64,000 bases of DNA from an uncultured Reyranella sp. (GTDB taxonomy: Bacteria; Pseudomonadota; Alphaproteobacteria; Reyranellales; Reyranellaceae), in the NCBI GenBank assembly GCA_937915145.1, contig CALDNT010000037.1, forward strand, positions 62,001 to 126,000, read 5' to 3'. Below are positions 26,564-34,754 of the stretch, one piece after another. Below the pieces are notes generated by a model. That model worked only from the letters and a program-made list of their open reading frames with translations. It was not told the DNA's origin and searched no databases. Positions within the stretch are counted from its first letter, which is position 1; each line of letters begins with the position of its first letter. The position numbers and the translations under genes were made by a program.

Positions 26564-27946
26564 TCATTCCGCCCCGGCCGGCACGACGCAGATGTCGACG
26601 GGCCGCCCCCGCCCCGGCACCGGAACCGGCCCGATGGCGCAAAAGCGCGCGGCGGCGGCCGGCTCGAAGCCAGCGGACGCCCGGGCCGCTTCGAGGGTTT
26701 CGACGCTGGTCACGACCAGCGCGTCGTGGCTGCGCGAGAGCCGTTCGAGGCGGCTTGCCACGTTCACCGTATCGCCGACAGCGCTGTACTCCAGCCGGTT
26801 GCGGCTGCCGATGGTGCCCATCAGCACCGGCCCGGCATGGACACCGACCGAGATCCGTACCGGCAGCAGGCCGCGCATCTGGCGGCCGCGGTTCCAGCCG
26901 TCCACGGTCCGCACCATGTCGAGCGCGCACTGCAGCGCCCGGCTCTCGTCGTCAGGCTGCGAATCGGGTGTGCCGAAGGTTGCCATCACACCGTCGCCGA
27001 TGAACTTGTCGAGGGTGCCGCCGTGGCGAAAGATGCAGTCCGCCATGTGCTCGTGGAAGACGCGCAGGAAGTCGATGGTGAGCTGCGGCGGCTGGCGCTC
27101 CATCAGGCGCGTGAATCCCACGATGTCGACGAACAGCACCGTGGCCTTGCTCTCGCGGCCGGCCTCGAAGTCGTGCTCGGCGCCGGCGAGGCGGTCGACC
27201 AGGTTGGGCGAGAAGTAGCGCGCGAGATTGTTGCGCCCGCTTTCGGCCAGCAGGGTGCGACCGAGATGGAGGCGGGCGCGCCATACCGCGACGGCGATGA
27301 AGCCGGTGCACAGCGACATGAAGACGAGCTGCTGGATGAGGAAGGCCTCGGGGGTCACGAAGCCGGGACCGATCAGCCGGGCAAACAACAGCCGCACCGT
27401 CGGCCACAGATCCATCAGCTGATCGGCCGTGGCCAGAAGGTCGATGCCGGAGGCGCGCGCCAGGTCCAGCGCGGTCCACACGAAGCTTCCCACCAGAGCA
27501 ACAAGCGAGGCCGCACCGGTCAGGACCACGGTGCGCGCCGAATAACTGAGCGCGCTCGCGGTGAGGTAGATGACGAGATAGAGGAAGAGCGAGCGGCGGC
27601 CGAAGACCTGTTCCAGCCAGAGGCCACCGTCCGGCGCGCCGGGGATGGGCACCAGGGTCGCCACGGCGATCACCGTCACGTCGAGCAACGTGACGCCGAT
27701 CAGGATCGGCTTGGCAAATCGCGAGGCTCGCGCGGCATAGACGAGCCAGGCCGACGCCATCATCGCCACGCAGGCACCGACGCCGACACCGACGCGCATC
27801 GGCCCGGCTGCGAACATCAGCCAGACGGCAACCAGGCCCAGGGCGACCAGGCGGCCGCGGAAGGCGAAGGCCGAACCGTTCTGTTCTTCCTCGCGCAGAC
27901 GAACACGCAGACGCGCATCGGCGCCATCAAGGGTCAGGGGTGACAT
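26564..27946 (-). CDS. Membrane adenylate/guanylate cyclase (class III)
   Basis: A 460-residue membrane-bound class III nucleotide cyclase. The first ~240 residues contain about six transmembrane helices in a MASE-like sensor region. The catalytic domain (about 260-455) has both metal aspartates (TVLFVDIVGFT and KFIGDGVMATFG) and the GDTVNVASRLE segment. It should make cAMP or cGMP at the inner membrane in response to an unknown signal. Divergent from the GMC oxidoreductase, with a dyad-rich gap between them. Confidence 0.9.
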   Translation of the reverse strand: MSPLTLDGADARLRVRLREEEQNGSAFAFRGRLVALGLVAVWLMFAAGPMRVGVGVGACVAMMASAWLVYAARASRFAKPILIGVTLLDVTVIAVATLVPIPGAPDGGLWLEQVFGRRSLFLYLVIYLTASALSYSARTVVLTGAASLVALVGSFVWTALDLARASGIDLLATADQLMDLWPTVRLLFARLIGPGFVTPEAFLIQQLVFMSLCTGFIAVAVWRARLHLGRTLLAESGRNNLARYFSPNLVDRLAGAEHDFEAGRESKATVLFVDIVGFTRLMERQPPQLTIDFLRVFHEHMADCIFRHGGTLDKFIGDGVMATFGTPDSQPDDESRALQCALDMVRTVDGWNRGRQMRGLLPVRISVGVHAGPVLMGTIGSRNRLEYSAVGDTVNVASRLERLSRSHDALVVTSVETLEAARASAGFEPAAAARFCAIGPVPVPGRGRPVDICVVPAGAE

Positions 27947-28003
27947 GACCTACCGTCGGTGGTTGGGGGATCGATAACTACGCGATTTCCGCGCAGGGAA
28001 TGT

Positions 28004-28039
28004 TCACAGAAATGTGAGCTGCGTGATGAATATCATTCA
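28004..28039. promoter_or_regulatory. Two dyads in the cyclase / GMC oxidoreductase divergent gap
   Basis: TCACA-GAAA-TGTGA is a perfect 5-bp-arm dyad at 28004-28017. TGAAT-ATC-ATTCA is another at 28027-28039. Both lie between the divergent cyclase and oxidoreductase genes and in locally AT-richer sequence. The arms are those of Crp/Fnr-type half-sites but in reversed order, so a Crp site is not claimed. Operator function is inferred from position only. Confidence 0.35.
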
Positions 28040-28095
28040 ACCCGGCGCCCGCTTCACGCTAGGCTTTGCCGCTGCCGCACGGGAGAAAGCGCAAG

Positions 28096-29700
28096 ATGCA
28101 CGACAAGGTCGACGTCCTGATCATCGGATCGGGCGCCTCGGGGGCGGCGGTGGCGTGGAGCCTGGCCGACACGAAGATGCGGATTGTCTGCCTGGAGCAG
28201 GGCGACTGGGTAAAACCCACCGACTATCCCAGCAACGGCCGCGACTGGGAGGCCCGCCTGTTCGGCGACTTCGCCACCAGTCCCAACCGCCGCCGCCGCG
28301 AGACCGACTATCCGATCAACGACGCCAACTCGCCGATCAAGGTGGTGAACTTCAACGGCGTCGGCGGCAGCACCATCATGTACACGGCGCACTATCCCAG
28401 GCTGCATCCCTCCGACTTCAAGGTGCGGACGCTGGACGGCGTCGCCGAGGACTGGCCGGTCGACTACGCCACGCTGGAGCCGTTCTTCGCCGAGAACGAT
28501 CGCATGATGGGCGTTTCCGGCCTGGCGGGCGATCCCGCCTATCCGGCCAAGCAGCCGCCGATGCCACCGTTGCCGCTCGGCAAGTCGGGCGCCCGCTTCG
28601 GCGCCGCGATGAACCGGCTCGGCTGGCACTGGTGGCCCTCCGACAGCACCATCGCCACGGTCGATTACGACGGCCGCGCGCGCTGCATCAACCTCGGCCA
28701 CTGCACGCCGGGCTGCGCCCAGGGCGCCAAGGCCAGCACCGACATCACCTATTGGCCTCAAGCGATCCGCGCCGGCGTAGAACTGCGCACGCGCTGCCGG
28801 GTGCGCGAGATCACCACCGACGAACGCGGCATGGCGGCCGGCGTCATCTATTACGACGACAAGGGCGCGGAACAGTTCCAGGCGGCCGAGATGGTGATCG
28901 TGGCCTGCAACGGCGTCGGCACGCCGCGGCTCTTGCTGAATTCGGCCTCGGCGCGGGCGCCGCACGGCCTCGCCAATTCCAGCGGACTCGTCGGCCGCAA
29001 CCTGATGTTCCACCCCTATGCCCAGACCTACGGCTATGTCGACGAGCCGCTGGACGGCAATCACGGCCCGCCGCTCTGCCTGTGGAGCCACGAATTCTAC
29101 GAGACCGACCGGCGCCGCGATTTCGTGCGCGGCTATGCCTTCCAGTTCAACCGCGGCATTCCCTCGATCCTGGAGGCGATCACCAGCACCGCCGCCGGCC
29201 GGCTGCCGTGGGGCGAGGACCATCACCGGGTCTATCGCACGTTGATGAACCATCGCATCGGACTCAGCGCCATCTGCGAGGACCTGCCGGAGGAGCACAA
29301 CCGCGTCACGCTCGATCCGGTGCTGAAGGATTCCAACGGCATTCCGGCGCCGCGCATCGACTACACGATCGGCGACAACAGCCGCCGGATGATGGCGCAC
29401 GGCCACGCCCGGGCGCGCGAGATCCTAGCGGCGGCCGGCGCCACCAACATCGGCACCGAAAGCCCGATCCTGAACGGCGGCTGGCATCTTCTGGGCACCG
29501 CCCGCATGGGCACCGACCCCGAACGCTCGGTGGTGAACGAATGGGGCCGCTGCCACGACGTAAAGAACCTGTTCATCGTCGACGGCAGCATCTGGGTGAC
29601 ATCAGGCGGCGTGAACCCGACCTCGACCATCCAGGCCCTCGCCCTCTACATCGCCGACAGTATCAAGAAACACCTCGGCGAAGGGACGCTGTTCGAATGA
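28096..29700 (+). CDS. GMC family oxidoreductase
   Basis: A 534-residue FAD enzyme of the glucose-methanol-choline family, nearest in layout to gluconate-2-dehydrogenase-type large subunits. The FAD motif VLIIGSGASGAAVAW sits at residues 7-21. The C-terminal GMC signature runs through HLLGTARMGTD to VNPTSTIQALAL. ATG 28096 is chosen (GGGAG ten bases upstream); a TTG at 28066 would only add a charged tail without homology. Lacks an export signal. The stop overlaps the start of a small partner gene (ATGA, 29697-29700). Confidence 0.9.
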   Translation: MHDKVDVLIIGSGASGAAVAWSLADTKMRIVCLEQGDWVKPTDYPSNGRDWEARLFGDFATSPNRRRRETDYPINDANSPIKVVNFNGVGGSTIMYTAHYPRLHPSDFKVRTLDGVAEDWPVDYATLEPFFAENDRMMGVSGLAGDPAYPAKQPPMPPLPLGKSGARFGAAMNRLGWHWWPSDSTIATVDYDGRARCINLGHCTPGCAQGAKASTDITYWPQAIRAGVELRTRCRVREITTDERGMAAGVIYYDDKGAEQFQAAEMVIVACNGVGTPRLLLNSASARAPHGLANSSGLVGRNLMFHPYAQTYGYVDEPLDGNHGPPLCLWSHEFYETDRRRDFVRGYAFQFNRGIPSILEAITSTAAGRLPWGEDHHRVYRTLMNHRIGLSAICEDLPEEHNRVTLDPVLKDSNGIPAPRIDYTIGDNSRRMMAHGHARAREILAAAGATNIGTESPILNGGWHLLGTARMGTDPERSVVNEWGRCHDVKNLFIVDGSIWVTSGGVNPTSTIQALALYIADSIKKHLGEGTLFE

Positions 29701-30143
29701 TCATCCCCACCCTCACCGAGGCCGAAGCCCGCGACCTGCGCGCGCTGGCGGGCCACATGATCCCGGCGAGTGCCGCCTACAAGGTGCCCGGCGCCGACGA
29801 CGATCTGATCCTCGCCGACATCGTGAAAAGCCTGGAGCGCGACTTCGACGATGCGCGCACCGCCCTCGCCCATCTGGCAAAGCTCTCCGGCGGTACCTTC
29901 GCCGGTCTCGCGCCGGCACGGCAGGCCGAAGTCGCCGCGATCTTCAAGGCTGAAGGCGGCGCGCCGCTCCATGCGCTCAACCGCGTGGTGCTGCTCTGCT
30001 ACTACCGCGACGACCGCGTGATGCGCGCGCTCGGCCAGGAGCCGCGCTCGCCGTTTCCCAGGGGCCATGACGTCGAACAGGGCGACTGGTCGCTGCTCGA
30101 CCCGGTGAAGACGCGCGCGCCGATCTGGCGTCGCGTGAGCTGA
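29697..30143 (+). CDS. Small partner of GMC oxidoreductase (gluconate 2-dehydrogenase subunit 3-like)
   Basis: A 148-residue protein translationally coupled to the GMC enzyme by an ATGA overlap. It opens with LTEAEARDLRALAGHMIPAS and contains a conserved YYRDDRVMRALGQEPRSPFPRGHD segment, resembling the gluconate 2-dehydrogenase small subunit (family DUF1440/Gluconate_2-dh3 style). It is shorter than the usual ~230 residues and lacks the Tat leader of periplasmic versions. That fits a cytoplasmic GMC complex. Probably needed for folding or stability of the large subunit. Confidence 0.7.
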   Translation: MIIPTLTEAEARDLRALAGHMIPASAAYKVPGADDDLILADIVKSLERDFDDARTALAHLAKLSGGTFAGLAPARQAEVAAIFKAEGGAPLHALNRVVLLCYYRDDRVMRALGQEPRSPFPRGHDVEQGDWSLLDPVKTRAPIWRRVS

Positions 30144-30185
30144 CGCCACGCCCGCCGTAGCGGTTGTAGCCGTGGTAACCGCCGC

Positions 30186-31334
30186 TCAGTTCAGCCCATA
30201 CAGCCGCGCCACGTTGTCGTGCACGATCTTCTTCTGCACGCCCTCAGACAGGCCGGCGAGATTGCGGGTGAGCGTGTCGCGCGAGTTCGGCCAGATGCAA
30301 TCGGGGTGCGGATAGTCGGCGCCCCAGATGATGGTGTCCTCGCCGATCAGCGGCACGATCGGCTCGAGGAACTTGTCCTGCTGGTAGGTGACGAAGCCCT
30401 GGCGGCGGAAATAGTCGCTGGGCTTCATCTTGAAGCCGAGGCTGCGGGCGCGGTCGTGATATTCGGTGTCGAGCCGGTCGAACACATAGGGCAGCCAGGT
30501 CACGCCCGATTCGCCCAGCACGAACTTGAAGTCGGGATATTTCTCGCAGGCGCCCGAGGCCAGCACCGAGACCAGCACCTCCATGGTGTCGAGCTGGAAC
30601 AGCGCCGAGCGCACCAGCCGGTGCTGGACGGCATATTCCTTTTCCATCTCGGGCGTGTCGGGCGCGCGGATCGCCTTGAAGCCGGTCGAATGGAACGAGA
30701 TCGGGAAATGGCATTCCGCCGCCGCCTCCCACAGCGCGAACCAGCCGCGGTGATAGAGCGGCAGGCCCATGCGCTTGAAGGCGAGATCGCCGCCCTTCAG
30801 CCCCATCTTCGCGCAGCGCCGCACCTCGGCCGCAGCGGCGGCGGGATCGGTGTTGGGAATGATGGCCAGCGGAAAGACGCGGTTGGGGTCGGAACGTTTG
30901 GCGAAGTCGGCCGCCCAGTCGTTGTAGCGGGCGTTGGACCAAACGCGCAGATCGACCTCGTCGATCAGGTCGTTGATCATCAGGCAGCCGTAGATGATCT
31001 CCTTCTCCAGCCCGTCGCGATCGAGATCGGCGATGCGCAGCTCGGGCGTGGTTGGCCGCGGCCTGGCGCCGGGGTAGCTGTCCCACTCGAAGCCCGCCTC
31101 CTTCATCTCGTCGACATGGCCGAACGAGCCCTTGGTGTAGGGCAGGAAGCCGGGGCCGACGCCGTTCCACATGCCGCGGTCCTTGTCGTCGACGAACCAG
31201 TGCTGGCCGTCGTTGCGCTCTTCGACGCGCGGCACGTTCTTCTTCCACTTGGCCGGCGCATCGGCCGACCACAGGTCGGGCGGGCAGTAGGTGAGATCGA
31301 TGTGGTTGTCGCCGGAGATGAGCTTGTGCTGCAT
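30186..31334 (-). CDS. Amidohydrolase family protein (ACMSD-like amidohydrolase 2)
   Basis: A 382-residue metal-dependent TIM-barrel hydrolase/decarboxylase. The metal ligand motif DNHID lies near residues 8-12; LGESGVTWLPY near 275 and WGADYPHPDCIW near 325 carry later ligands. ATG 31334 (MQHKLISGDNH) is chosen over the longer frame because GGGAG lies upstream of it. Family members act on aromatic-ring cleavage products and related acids; the substrate here is unknown. Convergent with the GMC partner gene 42 nt away. Confidence 0.88.
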   Translation of the reverse strand: MQHKLISGDNHIDLTYCPPDLWSADAPAKWKKNVPRVEERNDGQHWFVDDKDRGMWNGVGPGFLPYTKGSFGHVDEMKEAGFEWDSYPGARPRPTTPELRIADLDRDGLEKEIIYGCLMINDLIDEVDLRVWSNARYNDWAADFAKRSDPNRVFPLAIIPNTDPAAAAAEVRRCAKMGLKGGDLAFKRMGLPLYHRGWFALWEAAAECHFPISFHSTGFKAIRAPDTPEMEKEYAVQHRLVRSALFQLDTMEVLVSVLASGACEKYPDFKFVLGESGVTWLPYVFDRLDTEYHDRARSLGFKMKPSDYFRRQGFVTYQQDKFLEPIVPLIGEDTIIWGADYPHPDCIWPNSRDTLTRNLAGLSEGVQKKIVHDNVARLYGLN

Positions 31335-31499
31335 GGCGCGCTCCCGTCGGTGGCTGGAACTGGTGAGGCAAGTCCGCTGGCGAGGGGTATCGTAGGAGCC
31401 GCCCGCCGCGCGTGCCACGACGAATTTTCGCCAAGCGGCCGCACAAGCCGCGATCCGATGGATCAGATTCAGGCGGACCGCGAGCCTCCGGCTCGCTCA

Positions 31500-31815
31500 A
31501 ACGCCCAGAAAACGCCGGAAGGGGAGGAGGTGGATTGTACTGAGACGTTCATCGGCCACAAGGAAGGCACGACTCCGTCTCACGGCACTCAGCACAGGCG
31601 CGCGGTTCTGTCTCTGGTGGAGCGCGGCGGACCTGTCCGTTCCTTCCATATCGACAAGGCGAACCTCGCCGCTATCGGCACCATCGTTGTGGCGAACGTC
31701 GCGCGTGAATTCGCATTGATGACGGACGGGACGCGCCCCTATCGGAAGGGTGGCAAGCGATTTTCCTGACTCGAAGCCGCCGATCACAGCGCCGAAGAAA
31801 TACGTATACGGCAAT
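31500..31815 (+). pseudogene. Remnant of an IS1595/ISXO2-type transposase
   Basis: The plus frame reads EEVDCTETFIGHKEG, AVLSLVERGGPVRSFHID, VVANVAREFALMTDG and then GKRFS before a TGA at 31767-31769. After this stop the same frame continues with DHSAEE, and a one-base shift near 31800 restores YVYGN. These are consecutive conserved blocks of ISXO2/IS1595 DDE transposases (HKxxVLxLVERGG, xxANIxREAxxMTD, HSxxEYVxG). The N-terminal zinc-binding region and the C-terminus are missing, and the first Asp/Glu pair is altered. No terminal inverted repeats were found, so the element is decayed. Confidence 0.75.
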
Positions 31816-31994
31816 GCCTGGAAGCGCCGAATTTCATCGATCCTCCAATGGTCATCTTGTGCGTGCTGAATGGCATTTCCTCAAACCCTGCTGAGTTGAC
31901 CTGCAAGCTCACGCAAAGAAGATGAGCTTGCATCATGCGAGGATCGTCTCCGCAGTCGCGCCCGCCATATACTGTCTCGGTGCGCTCTTCTTAA

Positions 31995-32567
31995 TTACTG
32001 AGTCGAGACAGCGGTGACATGGTAGTTCGACCGCTTCCCGATACTATCGCCAAATTCACCCTTCAAGACATACTTAAGAGCTGGCGAGATCCACCACTTC
32101 TGATTGGCTCGATAGCCTGCTGAGCTTGTCTCTTTGAGTTCCAAGACGAAAGTGTTCTGCGGCCCCATGGGCGTCGATATCACTTCCATGCCGGTTACAG
32201 TGTACTCTAGGAAGAACGTTGCGCCGCCCAGAGTGACCTGACCTTTGTGGTTTTTTCCAACCGCTAGCGGCCATATGCGCTCCACTGCTATGGGGCTAAT
32301 GTACTTAGCCCAGTTGGGGTCGCTGCGCCTCTGGGCATTGAAACCGTAGAGCAGCGCGTAAGTTTCACCTGCCCCAAACTTGCTATGCTGCGCTTTGCAG
32401 AAGAACCCTTCTTGACCTGTGATCGTGGTCGAGTCGCCGCTATTAAATGAAATCTTCGTACCGGCTGCCGGGCATGAAAACTCCATAGTCTGCGACATCG
32501 CAGCGTTGGAACCGAACGCCGCGACAGCAACGGCCAAAATCACAATGATGCGCTTTAGTGGCGCCAT
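31995..32567 (-). CDS. Secreted hypothetical protein
   Basis: A 190-residue exported protein of unknown family. A signal peptide (KRIIVILAVAVAAFGSNAAMSQ) is followed by a ~165-residue mature domain that begins MEFSCPAAGTKISFNSGDS and holds one Cys pair (FSCP, FFCK), likely a disulfide. ATG 32567 is fixed by CTGGAGGACT just upstream; the frame continuing to 32768 is discarded. Base composition is visibly poorer in G+C than the flanking genes, which suggests a recently acquired or weakly selected gene. Confidence 0.8.
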   Translation of the reverse strand: MAPLKRIIVILAVAVAAFGSNAAMSQTMEFSCPAAGTKISFNSGDSTTITGQEGFFCKAQHSKFGAGETYALLYGFNAQRRSDPNWAKYISPIAVERIWPLAVGKNHKGQVTLGGATFFLEYTVTGMEVISTPMGPQNTFVLELKETSSAGYRANQKWWISPALKYVLKGEFGDSIGKRSNYHVTAVSTQ

Positions 32568-32736
32568 TCGAGTCCTCCAGTTCGCGATTAAGGGAGCTAA
32601 TTCGAAGGCAAAACTCAAAGTACAATGCTTGCAAAACCGGGGAGGACGCATCGCCCAAGCCGTCTCTACTCGCTCCCAGCGACAACCGCGCGAGGCGCCC
32701 CCAACCCGGAGGGACAGTTCTGACTGTGACGGAGGC

Positions 32737-32919
32737 CTACTGCACCAGCCGCACCACAATGAGCCCAACGCCCGCGGTCACCATGGTCGTCAATCCCAGC
32801 GCAATGGCGGTTTGCATCCATTCAGACGTTATGGCGGATGCCCCCTGCCTGGATCTCAACTTCCCAAGTACGACTACTGAAACAACCAAAAGCCCGGCTC
32901 CCAATAGTGACTGTTCCAA
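32737..32919 (-). CDS. Small two-helix membrane protein (copy A)
   Basis: A ~60-residue hypothetical protein with two hydrophobic segments (SLLGAGLLVVSVVVLGKL and AIALGLTTMVTAGVGLIVVRLV) separated by a charged loop. Three starts are possible: TTG 32919 (preceded by AGGAGG at good spacing), ATG 32949 and GTG 32967. I prefer the TTG because of the ribosome site, and because the neighbouring duplicate keeps the AGGAGG-like region but not the upstream reading frame. No family recognised. AT-richer than neighbours. Confidence 0.55.
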   Translation of the reverse strand: MEQSLLGAGLLVVSVVVLGKLRSRQGASAITSEWMQTAIALGLTTMVTAGVGLIVVRLVQ

Positions 32920-32974
32920 TTTGCCCTCCTGCGTCAATTCGGCGGACATGCTTTCGGGTGTCGCCACACCCTGC

Positions 32975-33172
32975 CGTTCAATCGGCGCGGCAATTCTTTG
33001 CCATCATGAGTTGAATCACAAGGGCGATTGCAATCCCTTCACACCCTGTGAAGGACACCCCCTGCCTGGACCTCAGTTTCCCAGGTACGGCGACCGGGAC
33101 GACCGAAAGCCCGGCTCCCGATAGCAACTGTTCCTGATTGCTTTATCCTCCCGCGTCAGTTCGGCGGGCCGA
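32975..33172 (-). pseudogene. Degenerate duplicate (copy B) of the small membrane protein
   Basis: The minus strand reads PAELTREDK, then after a shift EQLLSGAGLSVVPVAVPGKLRSRQGVS, and ends near EGIAIALVIQLMMAKN. This parallels copy A (SAELTQEGK, EQSLLGAGLLVVSVVVLGKLRSRQGAS, MQTAIALGL). The nucleotide match covers about 120 bp on the 5' side and then fades. Copy A's TTG codon is CAG here, and extra bases between the ribosome site and this point put a TAA in the relevant frame. It is therefore probably not translated as an equivalent protein. Confidence 0.65.
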
Positions 33173-33209
33173 CGGCGGATAGCCGATGTAAGATCCGGAG
33201 GAGTTGCCC

Positions 33210-33974
33210 ATGCTGACCTACCTTCCCCCCGCCGACATCGTCGCCCACCCCGGCCTCCGCATCGTCCTGGTGCGCGGCGTGCCCAGCCCATGGTCGCAAG
33301 CGGCCAAAACGATCTTCGAGATCAAGCGCCTGCCCTACCTCGCCGCCCCGCTGGACGTGGGCGGCGCCAATGCCGAGATCGCGGCCTGGTCGGGCCAGAA
33401 CAGCGCGCCCGTTGTCGCCTGGCAGGACGAGAAACCGCTGAACCGCTGGCTCGACATCCTGCTGCTGGCCGAGCGGCTGGCACCGGACCCGGCCCTGCTG
33501 CCGGCCGATCCGCGGGAGCGGGCGCTGGCGGTCGGGCTCTGCCACGAGATGATGGGCGAACGCGGCATCGGCTGGAACCGCCGGCTGCAGATGTTTGCCG
33601 GCGCCGTCGCCACCAGCAACGCCGGCCGGCTGGCGCCGCTGATCGACAAATACGGCTTTAACACCGCCGACGCCGCGGCGGCCGGCGCGCGGGTCGCGGC
33701 CACGCTCGGCATGCTGGCGGCCGAGCTGAAAGCGCAGCAGGCGCGTGGTGCTGCCTTCTTCGTGGGCGAGGCGCTGAGCGCCGTCGATATCTGTTGGGTG
33801 GCGGTGGCCAACCTGATCGCGCCGCTGCCGGCCGCGCAGTGCCCGATGCGCGAGGCTTCGCGCGCGGGTTTTACGGCGACCGACCCGCTGATCCTGGCGG
33901 CGCTCGATCCGGTGCTGGTCGAACACCGCGACCGCATCTTCAAGGCGCACTTCCGCGATCCGATGGAGTTCTAG
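33210..33974 (+). CDS. Glutathione S-transferase-like protein
   Basis: A 254-residue protein with an N-terminal thioredoxin-fold GST domain (VRGVPSPWSQAAKTIFEIKRLPY near residues 20-42, QNSAPVVAWQDE near 65-76) and a helical C-terminal domain. ATG 33210 lies after GGAGGAG; the TTG at 33204 is ignored. The catalytic Ser/Cys position is occupied by the SPWS motif. A mutated copy of part of its 3' end lies at 34496-34609. Function beyond GST-like fold unknown. Confidence 0.85.
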   Translation: MLTYLPPADIVAHPGLRIVLVRGVPSPWSQAAKTIFEIKRLPYLAAPLDVGGANAEIAAWSGQNSAPVVAWQDEKPLNRWLDILLLAERLAPDPALLPADPRERALAVGLCHEMMGERGIGWNRRLQMFAGAVATSNAGRLAPLIDKYGFNTADAAAAGARVAATLGMLAAELKAQQARGAAFFVGEALSAVDICWVAVANLIAPLPAAQCPMREASRAGFTATDPLILAALDPVLVEHRDRIFKAHFRDPMEF

Positions 33975-33993
33975 TCCTTCGCAAACGCACCAA

Positions 33994-34036
33994 CCTCATC
34001 CTGAGGAGGCCCACAGGGCCGTCTCGAAGAGTGAGG
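33994..34036. repeat. REP-like palindromic intergenic repeat
   Basis: A two-layer palindrome lies just after the GST gene: outer arms CCTCA/TGAGG and an inner GGCCC-ACA-GGGCC hairpin, with the segments ATCCTGAGGAGG and CGTCTCGAAG between. This resembles the 'CTCATCCTGAGGAG...GTCTCGAAG' intergenic repeats that are abundant in many alphaproteobacterial genomes. Only one copy is seen in this window, so the genome-wide repeat status is inferred from memory of such elements. Confidence 0.5.
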
Positions 34037-34168
34037 CCGGTGGTGGTGGGTACGGCGGAGAGGACACATGAGCGGGACGGGCGGACATTTACTCATCCCA
34101 AATCGCCACAGTGACGGCGTACTGCCCGGCCTGTAGACCGCTTGCTCCCCTGCAGGAGCGCGACACGG

Positions 34169-34492
34169 ATGGCCGATACCGACGACGACTATGTTTATGA
34201 CGACGCCAGCGGCGAATGGATTCCGGCCGCGGAAGCGGCGGCGAAGAAGGCTGCCGCCGAGATCGCCTCGGCCGGGGTCGTCGAGGTGCGCGACTCGGTC
34301 GGCAATCTGCTGGCCGACGGCGACAGCGTCATCCTGACCAAGGATCTCAAGGTCAAGGGCGCCGGCCAGACGCTGCAGCGGGGCACGGTCATCAAGTCGA
34401 TCCGCCTGACCGGCGACGCCCAGGAGATCGACTGCCGCCACGACAGCATAAAGGGCCTGGTGCTGCGCGCCGAGTTCGTGCGCAAGCGCTGA
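34169..34492 (+). CDS. PhnA/YjdM-domain protein lacking the zinc ribbon
   Basis: A 107-residue protein whose C-terminal half (VRDSVGNLLADGDSVILTKDLKVKGAGQTLQRGT) is the PhnA/YjdM domain, with the DGDSV and KDLKVKG blocks. The N-terminal zinc ribbon of typical members (two CxxC pairs) is absent; only the DDYVYDDASGEW remnant of that region is recognisable. CAGGAG precedes ATG 34169. The family's link to phosphonate use is historical and its role is unclear. Followed immediately by a duplicated GST tail. Confidence 0.8.
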   Translation: MADTDDDYVYDDASGEWIPAAEAAAKKAAAEIASAGVVEVRDSVGNLLADGDSVILTKDLKVKGAGQTLQRGTVIKSIRLTGDAQEIDCRHDSIKGLVLRAEFVRKR

Positions 34493-34495
34493 CGC

Positions 34496-34609
34496 GGCTT
34501 TCTTCGTGGGCGAGGCGCTGGGCGGCGTCGATATCCGTCAGGGGCGCGATCGCCAACCTGATCGCGCCGCTGCCCGCCGCGCAATGCCCGCGATCCGATG
34601 GAGTTTTAG
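34496..34609 (+). pseudogene. Duplicated and internally deleted 3' fragment of the GST-like gene
   Basis: This segment repeats GST bases ~33754-33843 (TTCTTCGTGGGCGAGGCGCT..., AACCTGATCGCGCCGCTGCC) with substitutions. It then jumps to the last ~20 bases of the gene (CGCGATCCGATGGAGTT, TAG). About 110 bp between these blocks are missing. The junction falls at a short GCCCG/CGCGATC similarity. It lies directly after the PhnA-like stop codon, so the PhnA-like gene is bracketed by the GST gene and a piece of it. Confidence 0.75.
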
Positions 34610-34754
34610 TTTCTTCTGCCCAGTCCGGGGAAAGGCATAGTGGCGGCACGCATGAGTTGTCACTCGAAGCGCGGATTCTTCTCCGGTTGCATCCGGCGGT
34701 GGCGTGGTTTCTGATCCGGTCCTTGGTCGATCGATCACATCCCGGGGAGCTCGC

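Noticed and set aside
25919..27943. 674-codon plus-strand frame
   Set aside because: Covers the SDR and cyclase genes antisense; low-complexity composition and no motif.
28004..28017. Crp binding site
   Set aside because: Half-sites are in the order TCACA...TGTGA with a 4-bp spacer, the reverse of the TGTGA-N6-TCACA consensus.
30219..31460. Plus-strand frame upstream of the transposase remnant
   Set aside because: Antisense to the amidohydrolase; only the last ~100 codons (from about 31,500) carry transposase similarity.
31497..31814. 105-codon minus-strand frame
   Set aside because: Antisense to the IS1595 remnant, with no ribosome site or family.
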